A DNA stretch of 64,000 nucleotides from Flavobacterium sp. LC2016-01. Lineage in GTDB: Bacteria; Bacteroidota; Bacteroidia; Flavobacteriales; Flavobacteriaceae. The position numbers and the translations under genes were made by a program. The DNA lies in NCBI RefSeq assembly GCF_009711135.1, contig NZ_WMIC01000005.1, positions 372,001 to 436,000 on the forward strand. The letters are read 5' to 3'. The first letter of the stretch is position 1. Each line of letters opens with the position of its first letter. Positions 50,849 through 60,634 of this stretch are shown here, piece after piece. The notes below the pieces were generated by a model, which searched no databases, was not told where the DNA came from, and was given only the letters and a program-made list of their open reading frames with translations.

Positions 50849-53344
50849 TTATACGGTCTGTTTTTTTGTTTTTCGGTAATAGAAATAAAGTGTTGCAGTT
50901 CCAATAATAATCAAAAGCCATTCGTGAGGCTCAGGAACCGCACCGTCATTATTTATTGACGCATTTCCTAATGTGTTTACGTTTTTATCGATTCCATTGT
51001 TTTTGTAATCTTCATCTGTTTCCAGAACAATTAAGGATGAAATTGGCGTTACAATATTGGCATCTTTTGCTAGTTCAACATATTGATTATTGGCCAAAGT
51101 ATCGTTTTGAATTTTAACCTGTTCTTCGAGAACTTTTCCAAAAGCGTACATTCTGTAAATATGATTCGGCCCATTACTTTTTGAATTATTGCCTTGGGTA
51201 TTTTCACGAATTGAAACTTGAGACGGTTCAATATTAATGCTGTTTTGGTCTGCTTTGTAAACCGGAAATTGATGTTTGTTAATCATCTCTAAACAAACAG
51301 CCAAACTGCTTTGAAAATAATCCACATAGTTTTGTTCTTTAGCAGTCTGCCAAAACGGATTAACATCAGAACTGATATTGATGACTTTTATATTTTTTTG
51401 TTTTGTTCCGAATTTGATTTTCTTCAGATAATCTGATCCCTCAAGTTCTTCAAAATTAGCAGAGAAAGTTCCTGATTTTGTAATAACTAAACTGTTTTTT
51501 GCCAATTTATAAAGAGGTAATAAGGTGTACTGGGAATCTTCAAAATCCAGCTGAATGGCTTTAAAATTATCTTTGTCGATTTTCTTTTTTTTACCATTTA
51601 CAAAAACGTAAAGATTTTGCTGATCAAGATTGACAAATGATTCTATTTGTTTTGTTGTCCAATTGCTGTTTAAATCCAAAATAATTTCAGAAGGAGTGAA
51701 TGGAATAACTGCTTTTTGAATGGCATCGACTTCATAAATTTTTCCTTTCCAAGCAAATGAATTATGATTGATTTTGCTTAATGGCATTGTTGCTTCCCAA
51801 TTGTCAAGTCCTTTAGATTGGTTTATGTAAAATCCTTTTTCAAATTCAAAATCTTTACTGGTTTCTACAGCAGAATTACCGGTTATTTGTATTCTTGAAA
51901 TTGTTTCGGCATTCGAAATGTTTGGTCCTTTAATAGAAAGACTTTGATATTTCATTTGGCTGTCTTCAACTTTTAGTGGAGTTGTAAAACCGCATTTGAA
52001 TTTTCTTGGAGTTTGTCTGTTAACTGGAAAAACCCTTACAACAACTTTGTTTCCTTCTTTCCATTGCATTAATGAAGGATCGCGGTATTCTACGCCAACG
52101 ATTTGTTTGTATGCCTTTTTAGCTTTTTCTTTAGTAGTCAAAACACCTTTGCGCTCCATTCCGTTAACCCATAAAGAAAGTGAGGTTGCTACAGAACCTT
52201 CAGGTAATTGAAAAGAGTAAATCGCTTCTCCGTCTCTCCATGAATCTTCGGCAGATGCAATATCCATGGTGATTTCAGTATAGGCTAAACGTGCTTCTGG
52301 ATATACTTTTACATCTTCCTTTATTTTTTTTGTAAATAAATCTGTTCCATCCCAAAGCTGTTCTTCTGCTTCTAACCTCTTATCAAAGTTTGATTTTAGA
52401 ATATTTATTTTGTCGTCATTTTCCAAACCAAGATCATCACAAGCTAAGTAAGCAATGCTGACGAAAGGATTATGAATTTTATTTCCGTTGAATTGCTGTC
52501 TACCGAAAGAGTTAAAACGGTCAAACGAAAAGAAGTTGTCAATATTGATGTACACAAGATCTTTCTTAAGCAGAATTTCATTGAAAAAATTAGGTTTTAT
52601 ATTTTGAGAAACTGAAATGTATGCGGGTAAATCTGTATTGCTTTCGAAGGAATTGATTTTTGCAATTTGAGCTATTTTTTTGCTTTCAATAACCAAACCG
52701 GCAGTAAAAATTAGAAAGCCGACAAGCACAATTGAAAACCCTGCACTAAAAGAAAGATAATAAGGTCTGTTTTTTGGTAAATGCAAAATAACGGTCAGCA
52801 AATGAATGATTAAGATTATTGCTGGAACCAATCCGTAGAAGCCCATTCCTAAGGCTAAAATGCCAATAAATGAATAAGGTAGTACAGGAATAAGAAATAG
52901 GGCAAAGTAAAATATTATCCAAAATGTGGCACCATTAATGAAATAAAATAGATAAGTGCGTGGGTTTTTTATTTCGTTTTGATAAAGAAAAAAATTAGTG
53001 ATGCAAAACACAAAAGTTGTAACATATACCCAAACAGGCAAATGTTGAAAAACGGGAAAAAAAACATTTAAGCTAAAACAGCCAATAAGCCAATTGAGCA
53101 TTAAAAAAGGAGTAAGATGAAGATACTCTTCTCTTTTCTTTAGAATTAGAAATGATACCGCAGTTCCGTAGAAAAGCTCAAACATCAAACTAACCGCTCC
53201 AATAGATTCGTATTTGTAAAAAGAAAATTCTTTAGAAGTGAGCGCACAAATCATAAATATTGTACTGAATAGGGTCACTAAGAGGCTAATTTTTACGCCT
53301 GTTTTTTGAGAATAATAATCTAGAATTTCAAGTTTGTATTTCAT
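50849..53344 (-). CDS. XrtN-system VIT-domain membrane protein
   Basis: An 831-residue protein with about six membrane helices in the first 240 residues, then a large exported part with a VIT (inter-alpha-trypsin inhibitor) domain. The VIT domain covers about 340-465 (ARLAYTEITMDIASAEDSW, FQLPEGSVATSLSLWVNGME). A region near 540-690 looks like a VWA fold but lacks the DxSxS metal motif (SEIILDLNSNWTTKQIES). The tail, about residues 804-831, is a PEP-CTERM-like sorting signal: PEP, a hydrophobic helix, then basic YYRKTKK. This is the layout of the known 'XrtN system VIT domain protein', so it is probably the one substrate of the adjacent exosortase. Its function is unknown. Confidence 0.85.
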   Translation of the reverse strand: MKYKLEILDYYSQKTGVKISLLVTLFSTIFMICALTSKEFSFYKYESIGAVSLMFELFYGTAVSFLILKKREEYLHLTPFLMLNWLIGCFSLNVFFPVFQHLPVWVYVTTFVFCITNFFLYQNEIKNPRTYLFYFINGATFWIIFYFALFLIPVLPYSFIGILALGMGFYGLVPAIILIIHLLTVILHLPKNRPYYLSFSAGFSIVLVGFLIFTAGLVIESKKIAQIAKINSFESNTDLPAYISVSQNIKPNFFNEILLKKDLVYINIDNFFSFDRFNSFGRQQFNGNKIHNPFVSIAYLACDDLGLENDDKINILKSNFDKRLEAEEQLWDGTDLFTKKIKEDVKVYPEARLAYTEITMDIASAEDSWRDGEAIYSFQLPEGSVATSLSLWVNGMERKGVLTTKEKAKKAYKQIVGVEYRDPSLMQWKEGNKVVVRVFPVNRQTPRKFKCGFTTPLKVEDSQMKYQSLSIKGPNISNAETISRIQITGNSAVETSKDFEFEKGFYINQSKGLDNWEATMPLSKINHNSFAWKGKIYEVDAIQKAVIPFTPSEIILDLNSNWTTKQIESFVNLDQQNLYVFVNGKKKKIDKDNFKAIQLDFEDSQYTLLPLYKLAKNSLVITKSGTFSANFEELEGSDYLKKIKFGTKQKNIKVINISSDVNPFWQTAKEQNYVDYFQSSLAVCLEMINKHQFPVYKADQNSINIEPSQVSIRENTQGNNSKSNGPNHIYRMYAFGKVLEEQVKIQNDTLANNQYVELAKDANIVTPISSLIVLETDEDYKNNGIDKNVNTLGNASINNDGAVPEPHEWLLIIIGTATLYFYYRKTKKQTV

Positions 53345-53766
53345 AGTTGTATTTTTTAAAAAGTACTTTGAAATACAAAGTTAATAGAATATTTGAAAAA
53401 TCAGATTTTTTTATTTTATTTTTTGAAGAAAATTTGGTGTGAATTTGTTGCTTCTAAAAATCGTTTTTAAAGACGAAAAAAGACAACTATAACGTTATAA
53501 TTCCTTATTTAGAACTATTCTTCACGGAAATAGAGGTAAAATCTCACTTAGTTTATAACAACAAATTTCGACTTTGTTAATGAAAAGATTTTAAAATATC
53601 AATAATTCATTTTTTTAATGCAAAATTGATATTTTGGCAAAAACAAGCAGTCAAAATCGTTTTTTAGCAATAATAATTTTTGAAAAGGCGACTTTCATTA
53701 TATTCTTTTTAATTCTCACCTTTAATCTCTAAATTTGCGTACAAAAAAAAATACTTCTAATATATT
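53345..53766. other. 422-bp divergent intergenic region before acnB
   Basis: This AT-rich spacer has no gene. It contains ACTTTG-AAATA-CAAAGT (53365-53381), overlapping TAACTTTG on the minus strand (53383 to 53376), a good -7 match for the VIT/xrtN operon. It also holds a perfect 12-bp palindrome TATAACGTTATA (53488-53499) and TAAATTTG (53730-53737), a -7 match 29 bp before acnB. No clear TTG partner was found for either -7 box. Confidence 0.45.
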
Positions 53767-56538
53767 ATGAATACTTACAAAGATTACATTAACGAAATTG
53801 AAGAAAGAAAAGGCCAAGGACTTCATCCAAAGCCAATTGATGGAGCTGAATTAGTAAGCGAAATCATTGCTCAAATTAAAGATTTAGATAATGAATATAG
53901 AGAGGATTCTCTTAAGTTTTTTATTTACAATACTTTGCCTGGTACTACAAGTGCCGCTGGTGAAAAAGCAGAGTTTTTAAAAGAGATTATTCTTGGTGAG
54001 TCTGTAGTAAAAGAAATTACTCCAGCCTTTGCTTTTGAATTATTGTCTCATATGAAAGGCGGACCTTCTATTAAAGTATTGCTTGATTTAGCTTTAGGTA
54101 ATGACGCCGCTATTGCAAAAGAAGCTGCAAAAGTGCTTAAAACACAAGTTTTCCTTTACGAAGCAGATACAGATCGCTTAATAGAGGCATTCAAAAATAA
54201 TAATGAAACTGCAAAAGAAATCCTTGAAAGTTACGCTCAAGCTGAGTTTTTTACAAAACTTCCAGAAGTAGCGGACAAAATTAAGGTTGTTACTTTTATT
54301 GCTGGTGAAGGTGATATTTCAACAGATTTACTTTCTCCAGGTAACCAAGCGCACTCACGTTCAGATCGTGAGCTTCACGGGCAGTGTATGATTACGCCTC
54401 AAGCGCAGCAAGAAATTAAAGCTTTACAAGCACAACATCCTGATGCAAGTGTGATGTTAATTGCTGAAAAAGGAACTATGGGTGTTGGTTCTTCAAGAAT
54501 GTCAGGTGTAAATAACGTGGCACTTTGGACTGGTAAACAAGCAAGTCCGTATATTCCATTCGTTAACATCGCTCCAATTGTTGGTGGGACAAATGGTATT
54601 TCTCCAATTTTCCTAACAACTGTTGATGTTACTGGTGGTATTGGTCTAGATCTTAAAAACTGGGTAAAAAAGGTTGATGCAGAAGGAAATGTTATTCGTA
54701 ACGAAAACGACGAACCAATTCTAGAGCAAACATATTCTGTTGAAACAGGTACAGTTTTAACAATCAATATTAAAGAGAAAAAACTTTATAACGGAGATCA
54801 GGAATTAATCGATATTTCTAAGGCATTTACGCCTCAGAAAATGGAATTTATCAAAGCTGGTGGTTCTTATGCTATTGTTTTTGGTAAAAAACTTCAAACA
54901 TTGGCAGCTAAAGTTCTTAACATCGAAGCTCCTTTAGTATATGCTCCGTCAAAAGAAATTTCACATGAAGGACAAGGTCTTACTGCGGTTGAAAAAATCT
55001 TCAACAAAAATGCAGTTGGAATCGCTCCGGGTAAAGTATTACACGCTGGTTCTGATGTTCGTGTAGAAGTTAACATTGTAGGTTCTCAAGACACTACAGG
55101 TCTTATGACTGCTCAGGAATTAGAGTCTATGGCGGCTACGGTAATTTCACCAATCGTTGACGGTGCTTACCAATCAGGTTGTCATACTGCTTCGGTTTGG
55201 GATAAAAAAGCGCAGGCAAACATTCCTAAATTGATGAAATTCATGAACGATTTTGGTTTGATCACAGCGCGTGACCCAAAAGGTGTTTATCATGCAATGA
55301 CTGACGTAATTCATAAAGTACTTAACGATATTACTATAGACGAGTGGGCTATCATTATTGGTGGTGACTCTCACACAAGAATGTCAAAAGGTGTTGCTTT
55401 TGGTGCTGACTCAGGAACTGTTGCTCTTGCTTTGGCTACTGGTGAGGCTTCAATGCCAATTCCGGAATCTGTAAAAGTGACGTTCAAAGGAGATATGAAA
55501 GGATACATGGATTTCCGTGATGTGGTTCATGCTACTCAAGCTCAAATGCTTCACCAATTTGGAGGAGAAAATGTTTTCCAAGGAAGAATTATAGAGGTTC
55601 ACATCGGTACTCTTACTGCTGACCAAGCGTTTACATTTACTGACTGGACTGCAGAGATGAAAGCAAAAGCTTCTATCTGTATTTCTGAAGATGATACTTT
55701 GATCGAATCATTGGAAATTGCAAAAGGCAGAATCCAAATCATGATCGACAAAGGAATGGATAATGACAAACGCGTTCTTCAAGGATTGATCAACAAAGCA
55801 GATAAGAGAATTACTGAAATTAAATCGGCTGAAAAACCTGCTTTAACTCCAGATGCAAATGCTAAATATTATGCTGAAGTTGTAGTTGATCTTGATTTGA
55901 TTGCTGAACCAATGATTGCTGATCCAGACGTAAATAATGCTGATGTTTCAAAAAGATATACTCATGATACTATCAGACCTTTATCTTTCTACGGTGGAGT
56001 GAAAAAAGTAGATCTTGGATTTATCGGATCTTGTATGGTTCACAAAGGAGATATGAAAATTCTTGCTCAGATGTTGAAAAACGTAGAGGCACAAAAAGGA
56101 AAAGTGGAATTCAACGCTCCTCTTGTTGTTGCTCCTCCGACTTATAATATCGTAGATGAATTAAAAGCTGAAGGTGACTGGGAAGTTTTACAGAAATACT
56201 CTGGTTTCGAATTCGACGATAGCGCTCCAAAAGGTGCTGCACGTACAGAATACGAAAACATGTTGTATTTAGAGCGTCCAGGTTGTAATCTTTGTATGGG
56301 TAACCAGGAAAAAGCAGCAAAAGGTGATACTGTAATGGCGACTTCAACTCGTCTTTTCCAAGGAAGAGTTGTAGAAGATACTGAAGGTAAAAAAGGAGAG
56401 TCATTACTTTCTTCTACACCAGTTGTAGTTTTATCTACAATTTTGGGTAGAACTCCAACATTAGCTGAATATACAACTGCTGTTGAAGGTATTAACTTGA
56501 CTAAGTTTGCTCCTTCTAATAAATCGTTAGTAATGTAA
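53767..56538 (+). CDS. acnB: Aconitate hydratase B
   Basis: A 923-residue aconitase of the AcnB type, which interconverts citrate and isocitrate in the TCA cycle and can use 2-methylisocitrate. The N-terminal HEAT-like domain (GLHPKPIDGAELVSEIIAQI) is characteristic and absent from AcnA. The Fe-S ligands are in GSCMVHKGDMK and in RPGCNLCMGNQ. The swivel domain segments GQCMITPQAQ and GVGSSRMSGVNN are also present. A different aconitase gene follows 127 bp downstream behind a terminator. Confidence 0.96.
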   Translation: MNTYKDYINEIEERKGQGLHPKPIDGAELVSEIIAQIKDLDNEYREDSLKFFIYNTLPGTTSAAGEKAEFLKEIILGESVVKEITPAFAFELLSHMKGGPSIKVLLDLALGNDAAIAKEAAKVLKTQVFLYEADTDRLIEAFKNNNETAKEILESYAQAEFFTKLPEVADKIKVVTFIAGEGDISTDLLSPGNQAHSRSDRELHGQCMITPQAQQEIKALQAQHPDASVMLIAEKGTMGVGSSRMSGVNNVALWTGKQASPYIPFVNIAPIVGGTNGISPIFLTTVDVTGGIGLDLKNWVKKVDAEGNVIRNENDEPILEQTYSVETGTVLTINIKEKKLYNGDQELIDISKAFTPQKMEFIKAGGSYAIVFGKKLQTLAAKVLNIEAPLVYAPSKEISHEGQGLTAVEKIFNKNAVGIAPGKVLHAGSDVRVEVNIVGSQDTTGLMTAQELESMAATVISPIVDGAYQSGCHTASVWDKKAQANIPKLMKFMNDFGLITARDPKGVYHAMTDVIHKVLNDITIDEWAIIIGGDSHTRMSKGVAFGADSGTVALALATGEASMPIPESVKVTFKGDMKGYMDFRDVVHATQAQMLHQFGGENVFQGRIIEVHIGTLTADQAFTFTDWTAEMKAKASICISEDDTLIESLEIAKGRIQIMIDKGMDNDKRVLQGLINKADKRITEIKSAEKPALTPDANAKYYAEVVVDLDLIAEPMIADPDVNNADVSKRYTHDTIRPLSFYGGVKKVDLGFIGSCMVHKGDMKILAQMLKNVEAQKGKVEFNAPLVVAPPTYNIVDELKAEGDWEVLQKYSGFEFDDSAPKGAARTEYENMLYLERPGCNLCMGNQEKAAKGDTVMATSTRLFQGRVVEDTEGKKGESLLSSTPVVVLSTILGRTPTLAEYTTAVEGINLTKFAPSNKSLVM

Positions 56539-56559
56539 TCTTACGATTATTAATATATC

Positions 56560-56588
56560 AAAAGCCCGAGTGATAAACTCGGGCTTTT
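56560..56588 (+). terminator. acnB terminator
   Basis: AAAAGCCCGAG (56560-56570) pairs with CTCGGGCTTTT (56578-56588) around a 7-nt loop. Confidence 0.92.
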
Positions 56589-56665
56589 TCTTTTATTGCT
56601 CTTCTATTTTTTGTAACTTGTCATGTTCAAAATAAAATAGAAAAACAAAAAATAATACAAGACTT

Positions 56666-58930
56666 ATGGCTTTTGATATCGAAATGATTAAAAAAGTGTA
56701 TGAGAACATGCCCGGTCGTGTTGACAAAGCACGCGAGATTGTTGGTCGTCCACTTACTTTAACAGAGAAAATTTTATACAATCACCTTTGGGATGGAAAT
56801 CCAACTCAGGCGTTTGGAAGAGGAGTTGATTATGTTGATTTTGCACCAGACCGTGTTGCGTGTCAGGATGCAACAGCTCAAATGGCATTATTGCAGTTTA
56901 TGCATGCCGGAAAATCTAAAGTGGCGGTTCCAACAACGGTGCACTGTGATCACCTGATTCAGGCAAAAGTGGATGCTGCAACCGATTTGGCCAGAGCAAA
57001 AACACAAAGTAATGAGGTTTTCGACTTCCTGTCGTCTGTTTCTAATAAATACGGAATTGGTTTCTGGAAGCCCGGTGCCGGAATTATTCACCAAGTCGTA
57101 CTTGAAAATTATGCTTTCCCTGGCGGAATGATGATTGGAACCGATTCTCACACTGTAAATGCAGGTGGTTTAGGAATGGTAGCGATTGGAGTTGGTGGTG
57201 CCGATGCTGTAGACGTAATGTCTGGAATGGCGTGGGAACTTAAATTTCCTAAATTAATTGGAGTTAAATTGACTGGTAAATTATCAGGATGGACAGCTCC
57301 TAAAGATGTTATTCTTAAAGTGGCTGGAATTCTTACTGTAAAAGGAGGAACCGGCGCTATTGTTGAATATTTTGGCGAAGGCGCAACCGCAATGTCTTGT
57401 ACGGGTAAAGGAACTATTTGTAATATGGGTGCCGAAATTGGAGCGACAACTTCAACTTTTGGTTATGATGCTTCAATGGGGCGTTACCTGCGTTCTACAA
57501 ACAGAGCCGATGTTGCCGATGCTGCTGATAAAGTAGCTTCATATTTAACTGGTGATCCAGAAGTTTATGCAAACCCGGAACAATATTTTGACCAAGTAAT
57601 CGAAATCAATTTATCTCAATTAGAGCCACACTTAAACGGACCTTTTACACCAGATTTAGCGACTCCAATTTCTAAAATGAAAGAAGAGGCAATCAAAAAT
57701 AACTGGCCATTACAAATTCAGGTTGGTTTAATTGGTTCTTGTACAAACTCTTCTTACGAAGATATTTCTCGTGCAGCTTCTTTAGCAAGACAAGTTGCAG
57801 ATAAAAACTTAAAAACAAAAGCGGAATTTACCATTACTCCGGGTTCTGAAGTAGTTCGTTCGACTATAGAAAGAGACGGATTCATTGATACATTTCATAA
57901 AATTGGTGCAACCGTTTTTGCCAACGCCTGCGGACCTTGTATTGGTATGTGGGATAGAGAAGGAGCGGAAAAAGAAGAAAGAAATACAATCGTTCACTCT
58001 TTCAACCGTAATTTCTCAAAACGTGCAGATGGTAACCCTAATACATTAGCTTTTGTTGGTTCTCCAGAATTGGTAACGGCAATGGCGATCGCTGGTGATT
58101 TAGGCTTTAATCCACTAACTGATAAGTTGATTAATGAAGATGGAGAAGAAGTAATGCTGGATGCTCCAACAGGAGATGAACTTCCTGCTAAAGGATTCTA
58201 TGCTGAAGATCCAGGCTTTCAAGCTCCGGCAGCAGATGGTTCAGGGGTTCAGGTTGTGGTTAGCCCAACATCTGAGCGTTTGCAATTATTAGCTCCATTT
58301 GATGCTTGGGACGGGAAAAATATTACTGGTGCAAAACTATTGATCAAAGCCTTTGGAAAATGTACAACCGACCATATTTCTATGGCTGGACCTTGGCTGC
58401 GTTTCCGTGGACATTTAGATAATATATCTAATAATATGCTTATTGGTGCTGTAAATGCATTCAATCAAAAAACAAATTCGGTTAAAAATCAATTAACGGG
58501 AGAATATGATGCGGTTCCTGCTGTTGCTCGTGCGTATAAAGCAGCTGGAGTTCCGTCTATCGTTGTGGGAGATCACAATTATGGTGAAGGTTCTTCTCGT
58601 GAACACGCGGCTATGGAGCCTCGTTTCTTAGGTGTGAAAGCGGTATTGGTGAAATCTTTCGCTCGTATTCACGAAACAAACCTTAAAAAACAAGGTCTTT
58701 TAGGATTGACTTTTGCAAACGAAGCAGATTATGATAAAATTCAAGAAAACGATACGATTAACTTTACTGATTTAACGGAGTTCGCTCCAGGAAAACCATT
58801 AACATTAGAGTTCGTTCATGCGGATGGCACAAAAGATATTATTTTGGCAAACCATACTTACAACGCTGGACAAATTGGCTGGTTCGTTGCTGGTTCTGCA
58901 TTAAATCTAATTGCCGCAGGAAAAGCTTAA
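56666..58930 (+). CDS. acn: Aconitate hydratase, mitochondrial-type
   Basis: A 754-residue aconitase of the mitochondrial-like type that performs the citrate-isocitrate step with a [4Fe-4S] cluster. The start [18 protein letters not shown] fits this subgroup. The cluster ligands are in [11 protein letters not shown] and in [12 protein letters not shown], and the C-terminal swivel domain holds [15 protein letters not shown]. It follows acnB but has separate 5' and 3' signals. Having AcnB and this enzyme side by side gives two aconitases with possibly different oxidation sensitivity, as known in other bacteria; this is inference. Confidence 0.96.
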   Translation: MAFDIEMIKKVYENMPGRVDKAREIVGRPLTLTEKILYNHLWDGNPTQAFGRGVDYVDFAPDRVACQDATAQMALLQFMHAGKSKVAVPTTVHCDHLIQAKVDAATDLARAKTQSNEVFDFLSSVSNKYGIGFWKPGAGIIHQVVLENYAFPGGMMIGTDSHTVNAGGLGMVAIGVGGADAVDVMSGMAWELKFPKLIGVKLTGKLSGWTAPKDVILKVAGILTVKGGTGAIVEYFGEGATAMSCTGKGTICNMGAEIGATTSTFGYDASMGRYLRSTNRADVADAADKVASYLTGDPEVYANPEQYFDQVIEINLSQLEPHLNGPFTPDLATPISKMKEEAIKNNWPLQIQVGLIGSCTNSSYEDISRAASLARQVADKNLKTKAEFTITPGSEVVRSTIERDGFIDTFHKIGATVFANACGPCIGMWDREGAEKEERNTIVHSFNRNFSKRADGNPNTLAFVGSPELVTAMAIAGDLGFNPLTDKLINEDGEEVMLDAPTGDELPAKGFYAEDPGFQAPAADGSGVQVVVSPTSERLQLLAPFDAWDGKNITGAKLLIKAFGKCTTDHISMAGPWLRFRGHLDNISNNMLIGAVNAFNQKTNSVKNQLTGEYDAVPAVARAYKAAGVPSIVVGDHNYGEGSSREHAAMEPRFLGVKAVLVKSFARIHETNLKKQGLLGLTFANEADYDKIQENDTINFTDLTEFAPGKPLTLEFVHADGTKDIILANHTYNAGQIGWFVAGSALNLIAAGKA

Positions 58931-58952
58931 ATATTAAAATTCAATTATATTT

Positions 58953-58983
58953 AAAATGCCCTGTGGAAACAGGGCATTTTTTT
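58953..58983 (+). terminator. Terminator of the second aconitase gene
   Basis: AAAATGCCCTGT (58953-58964) with 58969-58980 around a short GGAA loop and a T run. It faces the convergent Kelch gene and may serve it weakly. Confidence 0.9.
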
Positions 58984-59018
58984 GTTAGGAGGTCATTTTG
59001 AAAATATTTAACAAGGAC

Positions 59019-60413
59019 TCAGTTTGCAAGTTCTATTTGAGATAAAGTCTTTGTTCTATTTGGTTTTGTAGTGTCAAACTCTTCAGTTGAAATGCTAAAA
59101 ACAAGAGAAGAGGGAGTTTTTGAGTATTCATTTATAGTGTAACCACCTACTATATATAATTTGTTGTTATTATAATACATAGCTGAACGATATAAATTCA
59201 GTTCAATAGTATATTCTTTTAATAGTTTTGTTTTGATGTTGTAAACATACATTTTTTTGTTTTCAAAAAAATAGATTGTATCATCATTGTAAGTTATAGC
59301 AGGTCTTTCTAAGCCTGAAAATAATTCACCTTCAGTTTGCCATTTTTCAGAGGTTAAGTCAAAAGTTTCAATCTGAGGAACAGGATTTCCGTTGTTACCG
59401 CCAATTAAATATATTTTATCTTCAATCAGAATTCCGTTTGTTTCCATTGCGATTGGCATACTTGCCAGTTCGTACCAGTAACCGGAGGTGATATTGTAAA
59501 AATGTACTTTATTAGTAAAATCTTTTTCATCCTTCTTCTCTGATTTTATCGAGCCTCCTATAACTATAATATTGTCTTTGTATGAAAAAGATGCAGCGTC
59601 AGAAGCTTGATGTGGATAAGTTTTGTCAATCGTAACTGTTTTCTTGTCCATGTCAAAAACTTCAATTTCGTTTTGTAGATACTCAAATTTTCCATTCATT
59701 GAGATTTTTTTTCCTCCCAAAATGTATATTGTATTGTTATAGTAATTGACATTATGAAAAGCTCGCTTTTTGAATTTCTCTTCAGTAATTTGCCAGGAGT
59801 CTAATGCGATATCATAAATCAATAAATTGGATTTGTACATTGCTATACTATTGTCTTGGCGAAGTTCTTCTAAAAATTTTTGTATGAAATTATCGTTATC
59901 ATCGAAATTTTGATTTTTTGACCGCAGCCTTTTGAAAGGGTCGTTTTCTATGCTTGCATCACCTCCTGTGATATAAATTTTTCCATCCTTAAGAAAAGAT
60001 CCAAATGATGAAATACCATATTTTATTGATTTTAGCTTGGTGTATGATAGTTTAGATTTTAGTTTTAATTCATGATTTGCTTCAATTTTCAATTCGTTTA
60101 AATTTTCAGTTTCTTCAGAAAGAATAACGTGAAATTTCAGTTTTGCTAAGTTTTCAATGCTTATTTTTAAAGTAGTAAACCCAAGATGAGAAAATTCTAC
60201 TATTTCATCGGCTTTAAGAGATGAAAAAGAAGATGTTGAAAACTCTCCTTTTTTATTGGTGATAGTTCCAATTTTGCTATTTAATGCTAAAATATTAACA
60301 TCCTCAAGAGGTTCGTCGTTTCTTGAAAATACAGAACCTTTTTGGTTTTGTGAAAATAAGAACAGCGGAAATAAGAAGAGTGTAAAGAGTAATTTTTTCA
60401 CAAGTTTTTGCAA
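59019..60413 (-). CDS. Secreted Kelch-repeat protein with carboxypeptidase-like N-terminal domain
   Basis: A 464-residue exported protein. After a signal peptide of about 21 residues comes a carboxypeptidase-like regulatory domain (KGSVFSRNDEPLEDVNILAL, then IGTITNKKGEFS, about 25-105). Beta-propeller Kelch repeats follow, with visible units KIYITGGDAS, TIYILGGKK, NIIVIGGSIK, KIYLIGGNNG and KLYIVGGYT, that is five or six blades of about 45-60 residues each. It probably binds ligands in the cell envelope. It has no known enzymatic motif and no adjacent partner. Confidence 0.85.
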   Translation of the reverse strand: MQKLVKKLLFTLFLFPLFLFSQNQKGSVFSRNDEPLEDVNILALNSKIGTITNKKGEFSTSSFSSLKADEIVEFSHLGFTTLKISIENLAKLKFHVILSEETENLNELKIEANHELKLKSKLSYTKLKSIKYGISSFGSFLKDGKIYITGGDASIENDPFKRLRSKNQNFDDNDNFIQKFLEELRQDNSIAMYKSNLLIYDIALDSWQITEEKFKKRAFHNVNYYNNTIYILGGKKISMNGKFEYLQNEIEVFDMDKKTVTIDKTYPHQASDAASFSYKDNIIVIGGSIKSEKKDEKDFTNKVHFYNITSGYWYELASMPIAMETNGILIEDKIYLIGGNNGNPVPQIETFDLTSEKWQTEGELFSGLERPAITYNDDTIYFFENKKMYVYNIKTKLLKEYTIELNLYRSAMYYNNNKLYIVGGYTINEYSKTPSSLVFSISTEEFDTTKPNRTKTLSQIELAN

Positions 60414-60634
60414 GTTAAGTTAGTATTAAATTTAAAATTATTGGTGTTGTGTAAAAAGCTGAATTTTAAAAAGTTGGCTCAATTTTTATGCCGAATAGGT
60501 TAATTTGGATGAAATTAGTTGTTAAAAATTGTGTTTTTTTTACTTTAAAAAGTTAAATTCGCCTTGCCCCAAATAACAAAACAGCTTTTTTTGAGTTTTA
60601 GAAATAGAAAAGTTCAAAAAGTGCGATAGATAAA

